Source: a virus. From it: 63,068 bases of DNA. Position 1 is the first letter of the stretch; each line of letters opens with the position of its first letter. The DNA is taken from the IMG/VR virus record IMGVR_UViG_3300025325_000021, positions 1-63,068 of that record; one strand, 5' to 3'. This document shows, piece by piece, positions 8,336-16,687 of this stretch. Made by a program: the position numbers and the translations under genes. The notes under the pieces are model-generated. The model worked only from the letters and a program-made list of their open reading frames with translations, searched no databases and was not told where the DNA came from.

Positions 8336-8506
8336 ATGGACGTGGTTTACTTGATAACCGCTTACTTGGTTGCCGGATTCATCACTGCCCTGCTTCTCCT
8401 GCTGGAGATATTCCTGTATCCAGATCCAAATATTCCCGAATGGAAATTACTTGGAATCACCATCATTGCCTGGCCCCTGGTCTGGTGGTGGTATCTCCGG
8501 GCGTAA
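8336..8506 (+). CDS. Small two-helix membrane protein (56 aa)
   Basis: A short frame beginning MDVVYLITAYLVAGF. It has two hydrophobic helices (about residues 4-23 and 37-53), the second Trp-rich (IIAWPLVWWWYL), separated by a PDPNIPEW loop. Third gene of the cassette; it ends 3 bp before the convergent minus gene stops. A membrane-acting superinfection or lysis modulator would fit a moron, but that is speculation. Confidence 0.55.
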   Translation: MDVVYLITAYLVAGFITALLLLLEIFLYPDPNIPEWKLLGITIIAWPLVWWWYLRA

Positions 8507-8509
8507 GCC

Positions 8510-8737
8510 TCACTTGCGAAACTCCGCATCGGCGTAATGGATGAGACGGTGAAGGTGTACCGTCCATCCATTGTCGCGTTTGACCAGGCGCAGATCGAAC
8601 GTGCCTTCGGGGAGTCTGTCCACCAGGCGAGCGATAGAAAGTGCCCGGCGTGACACATCCCCGCGGTCAGGCTCTTCCCTGACCTCTCCGAAGGGCGTGA
8701 AATCGACCTCGTTTCCATCCCCATCAAAGACTGTCAT
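8510..8737 (-). CDS. Unknown small protein (75 aa)
   Basis: Last gene of the leftward block that begins with the modification operon. A mixed-charge protein (RLVKRDNGWTVHLHRLIH) with no recognised family. It overlaps the upstream gene by 4 bp, so it is probably translated. It converges tail-to-tail with the rightward cassette. Confidence 0.55.
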   Translation of the reverse strand: MTVFDGDGNEVDFTPFGEVREEPDRGDVSRRALSIARLVDRLPEGTFDLRLVKRDNGWTVHLHRLIHYADAEFRK

Positions 8738-8982
8738 GCCGATTGTAGCGTCTCCCCGAGCAACTCAACTGAGCGGGTAATCATCGAGCGCACCAGCTCG
8801 TTCGCCTCTTCGTCAGCGCAGCCGTAACGCTCGACAAAGATTTCCTTCGCCGCGTTGCCGGCTGCCAACAGAATCGCTGTCCCGTACACGGAGTCGTATG
8901 TCGCGTTGAGCGCAGCCATCTTCTTGTTGACCGCCAGCATACGGTTCGACCGCCGCTTTCCTGACTTCGTATCATCCGTCAT
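8734..8982 (-). CDS. Unknown small helical protein (82 aa)
   Basis: A helical protein with an Ala-rich centre (VYGTAILLAAGNAAKEIFVERYG) and acidic C-terminal helices. It overlaps both neighbours by a few bases, which supports translation as part of the head operon. No family recognised. Confidence 0.55.
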   Translation of the reverse strand: MTDDTKSGKRRSNRMLAVNKKMAALNATYDSVYGTAILLAAGNAAKEIFVERYGCADEEANELVRSMITRSVELLGETLQSA

Positions 8983-9220
8983 CTGTCTGTACCTCCACGT
9001 CCGGGAATCGCTCCATCAGTTGAATGTACCTGGCGACCAACCGTTGTCCGTAGTCGATAGCCTTGGTCGCCTGTTTGAATTTCCGCCGCGCGCCGCGCTG
9101 CCGGCCACGTAGCACGACAATTGCCTTGTAGCGTTTGTCGCCGTTGTGCGTGCGCAGCTTCGCATATCCCTCGTAGCGGTTCTCCAATTCGTTCACGTTT
9201 ATTTGAACTCCATCGAACAT
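8972..9220 (-). CDS. Unknown small basic protein (82 aa)
   Basis: The ATG at 9220 is preferred over a longer frame because it keeps overlap with the head-morphogenesis gene to 22 bp. A very basic core (VLRGRQRGARRKFKQATK) suggests nucleic acid or scaffold binding. Located directly downstream of the gpF-like gene. Confidence 0.5.
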   Translation of the reverse strand: MFDGVQINVNELENRYEGYAKLRTHNGDKRYKAIVVLRGRQRGARRKFKQATKAIDYGQRLVARYIQLMERFPDVEVQTDDG

Positions 9221-9897
9221 GCGCAGTTGCCGTCGCAGCGTGAGCCTATCGTCGGCGGCGGGAAATAGCCGAGTGGTTGCCAGCCCTCCGCGGCGTAGCC
9301 CTCGCAATCGACGCAGTGCTCCACGGGTGAAAGCACCCGGCGTTCTTCGGTGTACTTCTCGGATTCCTTCTTGGCCTGGCGCTCCGCGTCGTGCCAGGAT
9401 GACACCACGCTATCCGCGATCTGCCTGAGCTGGTTGCGCATTTGAGCCTCCGAGATCTCCCCGTTGGCGACCTGCTGCGCCAGCAGGTCAATCCGCTTAT
9501 AGTCCTGCTTGAGGCGCGCTCCCATGCGCCCCCAGTCAGCGTAGGTAACCGCCTCCCTGCCACCGCGCCCGAACACGGTCAGCACCTGGCGTCCCTGGCG
9601 CAGCTCCAGGGCGACCCGCTCCTGCCAGTCAGGGAGTGAAAGCTGCCCGGAGATAAGGCGCTCGGTCAGCCGGGTCAAGTTCTTGCCAATCACCTGCTCG
9701 TGGTACGTCCGCACCCTGTCCAGGACGGTTCCCATCTTGACTGCTTTGCCTGTCCAGCGTGACACCCACTCGCCGAGCTTGCGCACGAACTTGTACCCGG
9801 ACAGGCGCACCAGGAATCGATCCCAGGTCAGCCCTTCCCGACGGGCGACCCTCCTGGCGGCAAGCGCCATTTCGAGAGCGTCTTGGACTGTCGTCAT
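9199..9897 (-). CDS. Phage head morphogenesis protein, Mu gpF / SPP1 gp7-like (232 aa)
   Basis: Helical N-terminal and central parts precede a C-terminal metal-binding motif characteristic of the family: HCVDCEGYAAEGW, then GSRCDGNCACSMEF, with four to five Cys placed as in gpF minor head proteins. It overlaps the portal stop by 4 bp, the usual portal-then-gpF order. Expected to be a minor head protein entering the procapsid with the portal. Confidence 0.8.
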   Translation of the reverse strand: MTTVQDALEMALAARRVARREGLTWDRFLVRLSGYKFVRKLGEWVSRWTGKAVKMGTVLDRVRTYHEQVIGKNLTRLTERLISGQLSLPDWQERVALELRQGRQVLTVFGRGGREAVTYADWGRMGARLKQDYKRIDLLAQQVANGEISEAQMRNQLRQIADSVVSSWHDAERQAKKESEKYTEERRVLSPVEHCVDCEGYAAEGWQPLGYFPPPTIGSRCDGNCACSMEFK

Positions 9898-12014
9898 TCC
9901 TCGACGACCTCCGCGTCCAGTAATTCCAGCAAGCCGGGGTCGTGCTCCTTTGCCCAGCGACGAAAGCGGTTGAGGGCCGTCTGGACTTTGCCAGCCGGGT
10001 CGTTGGCGATATACTCAACAGTAGTGGGGCGTTCATCCGGGGAGACTGTGAACGGGCGAAAAGCTAGTTCGCGTTTTACTCCAGATAGCTTGAAAGTTTC
10101 GTGCTTGCCTCCCCAAACGAGGTGTAGCGCGCCGAACTCCAGATCAATCCCAGCCTCCACTGGAGGGAGCGATGCGATCTCCGGGGCATACGCCAGAGTA
10201 ACATGAGGAATGAAACCGTGAGTACGGGAGTGGGCGATCCCAGCCCAACGCAGGGCGTCCACCAGGCGTTGACGGAATCCGGTGATGTCCGGGGAGTCTA
10301 CCAGGGCAACGTAGGCTTTGCCAGTCCCATTCCCGGCCAGATCAAATACAGCGCGCCCGGTCACCCTGCCTGTCACCGGGGGCATGCTTGCAGCAAAGGC
10401 AGCCAACGCCTTCGCTACCTCAGAACGTTTTACTTTGACATCCGCCTTGGGACCCAAAAACGCCAGGGTCAAATGCAGCTCATCCGCGGGGAGCGCCCCG
10501 TCGATCCCAACTGCCAGTTTTCCTGCCGCCTCGGGTTGAGGATAGAAGGCGATCATCACCCCGCCGTTCTGCTCCAATTCCGCCAGCCTCAGCCATCCCA
10601 GCGTTGTTGACGGCTCTTCCGGCGTCCCTTCATCGTCGAGCGATTCTTCGCCCTCCTCTTCCGGCGCGGGTTCTGTCTCCGGTACTGGAGAGGTTTCCTC
10701 AAGCTCGATAACGGGGAGCGCCTCGGGGAGGAAGTCCGACTTGCGGCGAACCTCGATCAGGTCGTCATCGCCCAGCGGGGCGATAGCGGCGTAAGCCTGG
10801 ATAAACGCGCCCAGGTTTGCCAAGTCGATCATCTTCTGCACCCGGCGTATGCCCAGCTTGGGGCGGCGCGTCATGTCCGGGAAAGCATCGCGGTTCACCG
10901 GGTAATCGAACAGACGGCGTCCGATCTGAGCGTCAGCCTGGTTGACGTATGATTCCGCCATAGCGTTGAACACAGCCAGGTAGAACTCGTTGGCGTCCTT
11001 GACCGAGGAATATGACCCGTAAGGCGACAGCGTTCCCAGCGCCGCCCACTGCATGGCAATCAGCGCCAGTTTCAGGATGCCGTAGTAACGAATCGTGTTG
11101 AGCAGCGATTCCGCAGCAGCGAACGGGGAGTCAACGACCTCGCCCTTGACGTTGCGCGGCCAGGCGGCGTAGTTGCCCTCCTGAGCGGTCAGCAGGGCGC
11201 GTACCATCTTCTTGATTTCCGTGTGGTCATCGGGAGTAAGCTGGCGATCCGTGGTCACCGAGACGTGACCGGCCGCGTGCTCAAAGCCGATCCCCATGAC
11301 CACCTCGAAGTTGTACTTGATGCGCTCCAACCGCCAGAGAGCTTCCATGACCGGCAGACCTTCCGGGGAGTCCGGGTCACCGTGTACCACATGTAACGAC
11401 CGTTCGAGTGGGATCGTCACGATCGGATTGGGGATGTCATATTGCGTAAATCCCCTGAGCCTGCCGCTCTTGTCGTCCAAGTCCCAAGCATAAAACGATT
11501 CGTAGTGGCGGAAGCCGAGCCGTCGGTAGCCGATCAGCCCGTCGTCATAGTCGCTGCGCCACGGGTCGTTGCCGGGAGGATGCCAGTCCTGCTTGCGCAG
11601 ACCGGGAACCGCTTCCCACCATCCCCAACCGTAGAAGGGGACGCGGGTCATCGCCGATTCGATCCAGCGCCCGATGCCGCCCTCCAGGTCGTTGAGCGTC
11701 TCGTTGGCGAAATCAACCGCCCGCTTGTCATCATCGGTCGGGTCATCTACCTGGGGATCGATGGAAAACTCCACGCCGAGACGGGAGGCCATCGACGATT
11801 GTACCAGCCGGGCGACGGCCACCTCCGGGTCGTTGCGCCAGATGCGATTGAACAAAGGGATGCAGGTCGGGTAGCGCAGCTCTGAATGGTAAGCCATCCT
11901 GATGTACCCGCTCCAGGCTTCAATGCCTGACGTCCCCGTCTCCGCCCAACGTCGCGTCGCTTCTTGTTGGAGATCTGCGTTTTCTTTGTAAGAGTTTTCT
12001 CTGTAATCAGCCAT
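9894..12014 (-). CDS. Portal protein (Mu gp29/DUF935-like) fused to a 2H phosphoesterase domain (706 aa)
   Basis: Residues about 1-425 are a gp29-type portal (position before gpF; IRMAYHSELRYPTCIPLFNRIW; later LIAMQWAALGTLSPYGS). An acidic Pro/Glu-rich linker (about 425-470) leads to a domain at about 485-645 with the two paired His motifs of 2H phosphoesterases, HLTL (His about 514) and HVTL (His about 604), 90 residues apart as in the LigT/2'-5' RNA ligase family. A further 60 residues follow. Portal activity forms the DNA vertex. The fused domain may act on 2',3'- or 3',5'-cyclic nucleotides or RNA ends; its role here is inferred. Confidence 0.8.
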   Translation of the reverse strand: MADYRENSYKENADLQQEATRRWAETGTSGIEAWSGYIRMAYHSELRYPTCIPLFNRIWRNDPEVAVARLVQSSMASRLGVEFSIDPQVDDPTDDDKRAVDFANETLNDLEGGIGRWIESAMTRVPFYGWGWWEAVPGLRKQDWHPPGNDPWRSDYDDGLIGYRRLGFRHYESFYAWDLDDKSGRLRGFTQYDIPNPIVTIPLERSLHVVHGDPDSPEGLPVMEALWRLERIKYNFEVVMGIGFEHAAGHVSVTTDRQLTPDDHTEIKKMVRALLTAQEGNYAAWPRNVKGEVVDSPFAAAESLLNTIRYYGILKLALIAMQWAALGTLSPYGSYSSVKDANEFYLAVFNAMAESYVNQADAQIGRRLFDYPVNRDAFPDMTRRPKLGIRRVQKMIDLANLGAFIQAYAAIAPLGDDDLIEVRRKSDFLPEALPVIELEETSPVPETEPAPEEEGEESLDDEGTPEEPSTTLGWLRLAELEQNGGVMIAFYPQPEAAGKLAVGIDGALPADELHLTLAFLGPKADVKVKRSEVAKALAAFAASMPPVTGRVTGRAVFDLAGNGTGKAYVALVDSPDITGFRQRLVDALRWAGIAHSRTHGFIPHVTLAYAPEIASLPPVEAGIDLEFGALHLVWGGKHETFKLSGVKRELAFRPFTVSPDERPTTVEYIANDPAGKVQTALNRFRRWAKEHDPGLLELLDAEVVEE

Positions 12015-12019
12015 GTCTT

Positions 12020-13375
12020 CTACCTCCAGGGGTTGACATAGTCGTCGTCCTGTCCCAGCCCCCGTACATCTCGCATTGACGGCTCGTCACCGAGCACGTA
12101 AGCAAACAGATAGCGGAGAGCGTCCAACAGGTGGAAACGTTCCTTATGCTCAATGGCGTCAGTAAAAACGCCGTTCTTGACAACGCGCCGATAGCTCCCG
12201 ATCTCTGAAATCAGGTTGGGGCAGGAGTCGTGTACTACCAGGCGATATGAACTAATCAGTCCAATGATGCGATCAATCCCTGCCCAGACGTCGGTAATAG
12301 TCGGCTCGATCAACGGAATACCGTGCGCGTCAAAATCCTTACGTTGCTGCCGTTCTGAACGTGCCCCGCCCACCCAAGCAAAGATGTTATCCGTGGCAGT
12401 GAGCGTCAAAACATTCGCTGCATGATTTTCCGTAGTCAATCCGAACGGTTCGTAGTATTCGCGATAGACGTGATAGACGTCTGACTTCGGATCGTACGCC
12501 ACCCACACCGCGGCAATGTACGCTCCGAATGGGTCAATGCCGACCCAGCGAGGCCACAGTTTGGGTAGTGGGACGGAGGCGACCTTGTGGCGTTTCTCGT
12601 CGAACGCCTCGTAGATTGCGCCCTCCGGGGCGACCCACGCCCCGCGATAAAGACGCTGACGGCGTGCCCCTGTCAGTTTCTTAAGCGGCTCCAGGCGCAA
12701 ACGTCCGTGCTTGGTCAGTCTGCCGTGAGTGTCATAAATTTCCGGGTTATCCCTGTGCACCGTCTCCAACAGCTTCAGAGACCCAGAGCGGGAGCGGGAG
12801 AGAATCCAATGCGTAGGGTGAGCCGGGTTGCAGTCACCCATCAAAAATGCAAAGGGAGCATTGCCGGCGCGCAACGTGGCGCGGGTGGAAAGGAACTCCC
12901 AGTCCCCGAGCCAAAGCTCCTCTGCCTGGTTGACGTAGATTACGTCGCGTTCGGAAGAAAGCACCTTACTGTCCTTGTCCATGCCAGCGACCCAGATCGT
13001 CGATCCGTTGGGGTAAATGAATCGCTCCGGGCGTTTGTCGCCGCCGTAAGTCTCCACGCCGTCAGTCGGGAGAAGAATCTTGCGGATCAGCGTCTGTACT
13101 GCTGAGGGGTACAGATCCGACTGCTGCTTGCGCGCCATAGTGATCTGGATACCGGGGTATTCCCAGCAGAGCCGATTGAGGAGGGAGAGGGCACCCAACG
13201 TCTTGCCGGTGTCGGCTGGGCCGGAAAGGATCACCTCGCCGCGGCGATGTTTCTGTATCTTTGCAATGTTACCCCGAAATTCGTATTTGCGGCCCTTCGT
13301 CCGGGTGTCGGAGGGAGCAAGCCACTCGACCACCTGGCGCACCACACTTTCCGTAGCTGATACGTAGTCGCTCAT
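12020..13375 (-). CDS. terL: Terminase large subunit (451 aa)
   Basis: The ATPase half has a Walker A at GPADTGKT (about residue 56), an adenine-side MARKQQSD, and a Walker B-like strand DVIYVNQAEEL. The nuclease half begins at RWVGIDPFG (first acidic residue) and ends with an acidic/His region, ERFHLLDALRY. Length is normal for TerL. It overlaps the upstream small-terminase candidate by 4 bp and precedes the portal by 5 bp. It packages DNA into proheads. Confidence 0.85.
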   Translation of the reverse strand: MSDYVSATESVVRQVVEWLAPSDTRTKGRKYEFRGNIAKIQKHRRGEVILSGPADTGKTLGALSLLNRLCWEYPGIQITMARKQQSDLYPSAVQTLIRKILLPTDGVETYGGDKRPERFIYPNGSTIWVAGMDKDSKVLSSERDVIYVNQAEELWLGDWEFLSTRATLRAGNAPFAFLMGDCNPAHPTHWILSRSRSGSLKLLETVHRDNPEIYDTHGRLTKHGRLRLEPLKKLTGARRQRLYRGAWVAPEGAIYEAFDEKRHKVASVPLPKLWPRWVGIDPFGAYIAAVWVAYDPKSDVYHVYREYYEPFGLTTENHAANVLTLTATDNIFAWVGGARSERQQRKDFDAHGIPLIEPTITDVWAGIDRIIGLISSYRLVVHDSCPNLISEIGSYRRVVKNGVFTDAIEHKERFHLLDALRYLFAYVLGDEPSMRDVRGLGQDDDYVNPWR

Positions 13376-14130
13376 TCTCTGCCGTTCCCGACCATGCCTG
13401 TCTGCAGGGCGAGTTGAGCAAAACGCTTCGCCAGGTTTGCCAGCTCAGCTTTATCAGAAACTGTCTGGTGGGCGGCGTCAGTCATCGCCCGAAACAGATT
13501 CAGCACCTGCTCGGAATGAATCATGGTCTGCATTTCCACACGTCGCCGGCGCTCTGATTCCTCGAGGCGTTGCAGGGTGAGCAGCCCGACCCGGATTTCG
13601 CTCCAGGCAGCGTAATCGGAGACGCCGCGGGCAAGGATTCTGTTAAGGGATGACAGCGAGTCTGCCACCGCCTCGTTATCCTTACGTTGCAGAGCTTTAA
13701 CAAGTTCAGAGTGCGCCGCCTGGGCTTGCTGCCAGTAAAACCCAGCTTCCCCAGTATCGACCCTGGAAAGCAGATCATAGATACGTGACTTCCATAGCGC
13801 AATTTCGCCGACCAGGGAAAGCAGATCCGGGTCTTTAGCTGCCGCAGTGTAATGATCCACCAGTCGGGAGGGAAGGTACTTCGAGTACCCGCCATGCTTC
13901 CAGGATGGCGCGGCAATTCCCACGGGCGTTGCTCCGCCGTGAGTATAGCAAAAGGTCTTGCCGCGCATGGCGTGCCCGAGACACTGGCGATTGTTCCGGG
14001 CTGACCATTTTTGACAACGCCGTCGGCCTTCGTACCTGTGCCCCTGGGGGAAATCGGGGACAGGCACGAAGTCCGATGGTTTCGGATAAAGTTTGACCCT
14101 TTGACTTGTACCCGGGTCATGGGGTTTCAT
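13372..14130 (-). CDS. terS: Probable terminase small subunit with zinc-binding HGG motif (252 aa)
   Basis: The N-terminal part has C-x7-C and C-x2-H spacing (RRCQKWSARNNRQC, then KTFCYTHGGATPVG) followed by KHGGYSKYLPSRL, a pattern seen in many phage proteins placed directly before TerL. The rest is helical, compatible with oligomerisation. It overlaps terL by 4 bp and starts 12 bp after the importer gene stop, so the packaging genes may be co-transcribed with the modification operon. Confidence 0.7.
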   Translation of the reverse strand: MKPHDPGTSQRVKLYPKPSDFVPVPDFPQGHRYEGRRRCQKWSARNNRQCLGHAMRGKTFCYTHGGATPVGIAAPSWKHGGYSKYLPSRLVDHYTAAAKDPDLLSLVGEIALWKSRIYDLLSRVDTGEAGFYWQQAQAAHSELVKALQRKDNEAVADSLSSLNRILARGVSDYAAWSEIRVGLLTLQRLEESERRRRVEMQTMIHSEQVLNLFRAMTDAAHQTVSDKAELANLAKRFAQLALQTGMVGNGRE

Positions 14131-14142
14131 TGAGCCATATCG

Positions 14143-14802
14143 TTATAGGCTCGACGGTGCAAGGATTGGCTTGTCTTCTCTCACCAAGTAGATGCCGGGC
14201 ATGGAAACGAGTGTGATGATCCCCTTGTATACAATCTGACCCCCGACCAGCGACAGCGCAGTGGCGAAAGGAATTGATTCTGCGCCGAATAACGGAGGCA
14301 AGACCACAAAAGCCAGCGAAGCAAAGACCAGAGAGTCTATCGGTAAACTGATTGCGTTTGATGTCAAGACGCGCGTCCACTGAGGCGCATTTGAGAAACG
14401 CTGTCGGTAGAAGTGATACACTTCGGTGTCGATCAGTTCGCTAATGATCTCAGCCGCGATGGACCCAACCGTGATTGCGGGGACAACTGCAAAGACAGCC
14501 GACCAGGCTTCACCCAGTTGATAGAATGGAGGCCAGGGCAGTCTTGCCATCCAAGCCAAGTACAGGGCTTGAACGATGTTGAATGCGCCCGCGCAAACGA
14601 TTGCGGCCTGCGACCATGTCTTGCCCAGCCGTTTATGAATCAGATCACGGATAGTAAACGTCAGGGCAAAGATCAATGATCCTGCTGGCATTGTGATCCC
14701 AGTAATGGAGATCAATTTTGTCGCTCCAATGTCTGCCACAGCCTGGCAAAGGATGTAGCTTCCAATCAATGCAACGACGATCCAGATAGTTTTCTTGTTC
14801 AT
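14143..14802 (-). CDS. yhhQ: YhhQ-type queuosine-precursor importer (219 aa)
   Basis: A VUT/YhhQ family membrane protein with about six hydrophobic helices. Family marks are seen: ADIGATKLISI in helix 1-2, FTIRDLIHKRLGK after helix 2, and SNAISLPIDSLVFASLAF near helix 5. Family members import preQ0, preQ1 or queuine. As the last gene of the modification operon, and with no folE, queE or queC in the window, it suggests that the phage salvages a 7-deazaguanine precursor rather than making it from GTP. Confidence 0.85.
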   Translation of the reverse strand: MNKKTIWIVVALIGSYILCQAVADIGATKLISITGITMPAGSLIFALTFTIRDLIHKRLGKTWSQAAIVCAGAFNIVQALYLAWMARLPWPPFYQLGEAWSAVFAVVPAITVGSIAAEIISELIDTEVYHFYRQRFSNAPQWTRVLTSNAISLPIDSLVFASLAFVVLPPLFGAESIPFATALSLVGGQIVYKGIITLVSMPGIYLVREDKPILAPSSL

Positions 14803-14804
14803 TT

Positions 14805-15146
14805 TTAACCTCGCTTGATGTTCGAAATGGATGCGCTCACCGGCGCGTGTACGGTTGACTCCGCGTGAACAGTCACGAACAGGAGTATGTCACCAAGCAC
14901 CGCTTTGAGTGTATCGAACACCAAGCGGGCCAGGTCTTCGATGGTCATTTGATCCAGAGCAATTGTTTTCAGCCATGATTCAAATGCTTCGAATTCGAGA
15001 AGTGTTTGTTGAGGATAGAATTCTATTTCAATTTTGCCATAGAAAGCCGCCTTCCCTATTGAACAGATAGTTGAGTAGGATGGAGAATAAAAGACCTTCG
15101 ACCCTGGGGGCAGGGAGTTATTGGGGATAGTCAAGCTCGATGTCAT
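14805..15146 (-). CDS. QueF-like T-fold protein lacking the catalytic Asp (113 aa)
   Basis: The ATG at 15146 follows GGAAG at 9 nt. Residues about 23-65 align with unimodular QueF without gaps: the Cys that forms the thioimide with preQ0 is present (STICSIGKAAFYG), the substrate-pocket Glu is present (MTIEDLARL), but the general-acid Asp seven residues after Cys is Phe and the His next to the Glu is Ile. I therefore infer a preQ0-binding enzyme that may not carry out the NADPH reduction, perhaps transferring the adduct to another nucleophile as QueF-L does. It overlaps the upstream gene by 29 bp. Confidence 0.7.
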   Translation of the reverse strand: MTSSLTIPNNSLPPGSKVFYSPSYSTICSIGKAAFYGKIEIEFYPQQTLLEFEAFESWLKTIALDQMTIEDLARLVFDTLKAVLGDILLFVTVHAESTVHAPVSASISNIKRG

Positions 15147-15570
15147 TTTGATAGTCTTCCGGTCTGGTAAACCAGGCGTTTTGTTGGGCGAAACCGATTG
15201 AATAAAACTCCCCAAAGGACAGCCTGATTTCATCGTTCAGCCTGATTAAGAGGAGATTCTGAAACCAGCCTGGGGGCAGATCGAGGGTGACCACCAGGCG
15301 CGACTTGTTGTCCCGTCTGAAAGGATGCATGCGTGAGTCCAGCTCGTCCGGAGTTGTTTCCACAGAAACGACCAGGTCGTTGTCCAGCAAAAACTGAGCC
15401 AGCTCCCATTTTTCGACAGTCTCTTTGCACAGCCAAACGTGGCCGAGATTGTGTTTCCGACAAACCGCCAAGATCATGTCAAATCTACCGCGGGTTGTTT
15501 TGCGCACAAAAAGGCTGGGAATACCGGCGAACCTGCCTTCTATCTCAATGCCTGTCCATAATTCAGCCAT
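15118..15570 (-). CDS. Unknown protein of the deazaguanine operon (150 aa)
   Basis: Not recognised. The ATG at 15570 overlaps the glycosyltransferase stop by 8 bp. An alternating helix/strand pattern (RGRFDMILAVCRKHNLGHVWLC, the longest clear helix-strand unit, is at about residues 28-48). No radical-SAM cysteine triad, Walker motif or membrane helix is present. Its place between the glycosyltransferase and QueF-like genes, with overlaps at both ends, ties it to base modification. It could be an adaptor or a new tailoring enzyme. Confidence 0.65.
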   Translation of the reverse strand: MAELWTGIEIEGRFAGIPSLFVRKTTRGRFDMILAVCRKHNLGHVWLCKETVEKWELAQFLLDNDLVVSVETTPDELDSRMHPFRRDNKSRLVVTLDLPPGWFQNLLLIRLNDEIRLSFGEFYSIGFAQQNAWFTRPEDYQNDIELDYPQ

Positions 15571-16687
15571 TCCAGATATTGACCTCCTGGGGTGATCTTC
15601 CGCTCTGCCGAGCAAAGAGGGGGTAGTAATACCTGCCACGATCACAAAGTCGAGCGATCTCAAAATGAGTGCGAGGTGAATCGATCACCTGATGAAACAG
15701 GCTCAAAGCGGATTCCAGGCTAAAAGCGGAGTATAACCGATCAGAAGGGACGCACTCCGGGAAACTGCGCCAATTCGGATACACCACGTCGCAACCGGCA
15801 ATGCAGCCTTCCAGTAACGTCCAAGAAACGTAGTCCTGGAGCGAGCAATTAAAAATAATCTTCGATTTAGCCAGTTCCTGATAATATTCGTCCTTCGTCA
15901 GCCCTGCTCTTAGAGCAAATCGCGGCTGCTCAGAAGCCAACTGTTTTAGTTGATCTATCATACCGGGAGCATTGCTTGCAAACTGAGTACGGGAAGTGGT
16001 CACCATCCAAGACCAGTCGGGGTAAACCTTCAAAAATTGACGGGCGACCTCCAGCATAAATACCGGTTGCTTCTCCCCGTCCAGCCGAGAGGCAAAGATG
16101 ACTTGGTTCTGTTTTTTTACGTCTGGAAGGCGACCGGCGACTTCGGCGTAATCTATGGGTAAGCCAATGACATGAATCGGCGCGCTAAAGCCAGCCTCCC
16201 GGAGTTGTTCTTTGTGGATCGAGCTCCCGACAAAAATCCCGGTCATCATCCCGTCATAGCTTATCTCGATAGGGCGCATCCAGTCACGCATCGGCCAGGT
16301 AAAATCGTATATGTCCACCGTCTGCGCCCATAACTGGGCATAGTAGTCCAGGGTGATGTTTTTAATATGCGCAGCGTAAAAGATGGCTTCGATCCCTGGG
16401 GTCCAAAAATCCTGCAAGACCACCACGTCCCCGTTGTTGACTCTGCCTTCGTCGACCAGGTGGAGAAACCGGGAGACCTGTGACAACGAGTAAACCCCCC
16501 TGCCAACCGCGTCCAAAACCACGCCGTCCCGGATGTCGTCTGCAAGCACAGCCCCTGGAATCGGGACAAAAGCAAGGTCGCTAAACTGGGCAAAGGCATT
16601 CGGAATCCACCACTGGCTAAGCTGAGTGGTGTAACGCGACTTGATCGGTTCCAAGCCAAAGTAAAAAACTTGCTTCTTAGTCAGCAT
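15563..16687 (-). CDS. GT-B fold glycosyltransferase, family 4-like (374 aa)
   Basis: The ATG at 16687 overlaps the QueD-like stop by 11 bp. The C-terminal half carries family marks: VIFASRLDGEKQP (start of the nucleotide-sugar domain) and SWTLLEGCIAGCDVVYPN (the acidic-Gly donor-binding motif). The N-terminal half has the GT-B acceptor-side pattern. No membrane helix or signal peptide, so it is cytoplasmic. Sitting inside an overlapping 7-deazaguanine operon, it most simply glycosylates the modified base or its precursor; host glycan modification is the alternative. Confidence 0.75.
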   Translation of the reverse strand: MLTKKQVFYFGLEPIKSRYTTQLSQWWIPNAFAQFSDLAFVPIPGAVLADDIRDGVVLDAVGRGVYSLSQVSRFLHLVDEGRVNNGDVVVLQDFWTPGIEAIFYAAHIKNITLDYYAQLWAQTVDIYDFTWPMRDWMRPIEISYDGMMTGIFVGSSIHKEQLREAGFSAPIHVIGLPIDYAEVAGRLPDVKKQNQVIFASRLDGEKQPVFMLEVARQFLKVYPDWSWMVTTSRTQFASNAPGMIDQLKQLASEQPRFALRAGLTKDEYYQELAKSKIIFNCSLQDYVSWTLLEGCIAGCDVVYPNWRSFPECVPSDRLYSAFSLESALSLFHQVIDSPRTHFEIARLCDRGRYYYPLFARQSGRSPQEVNIWNG

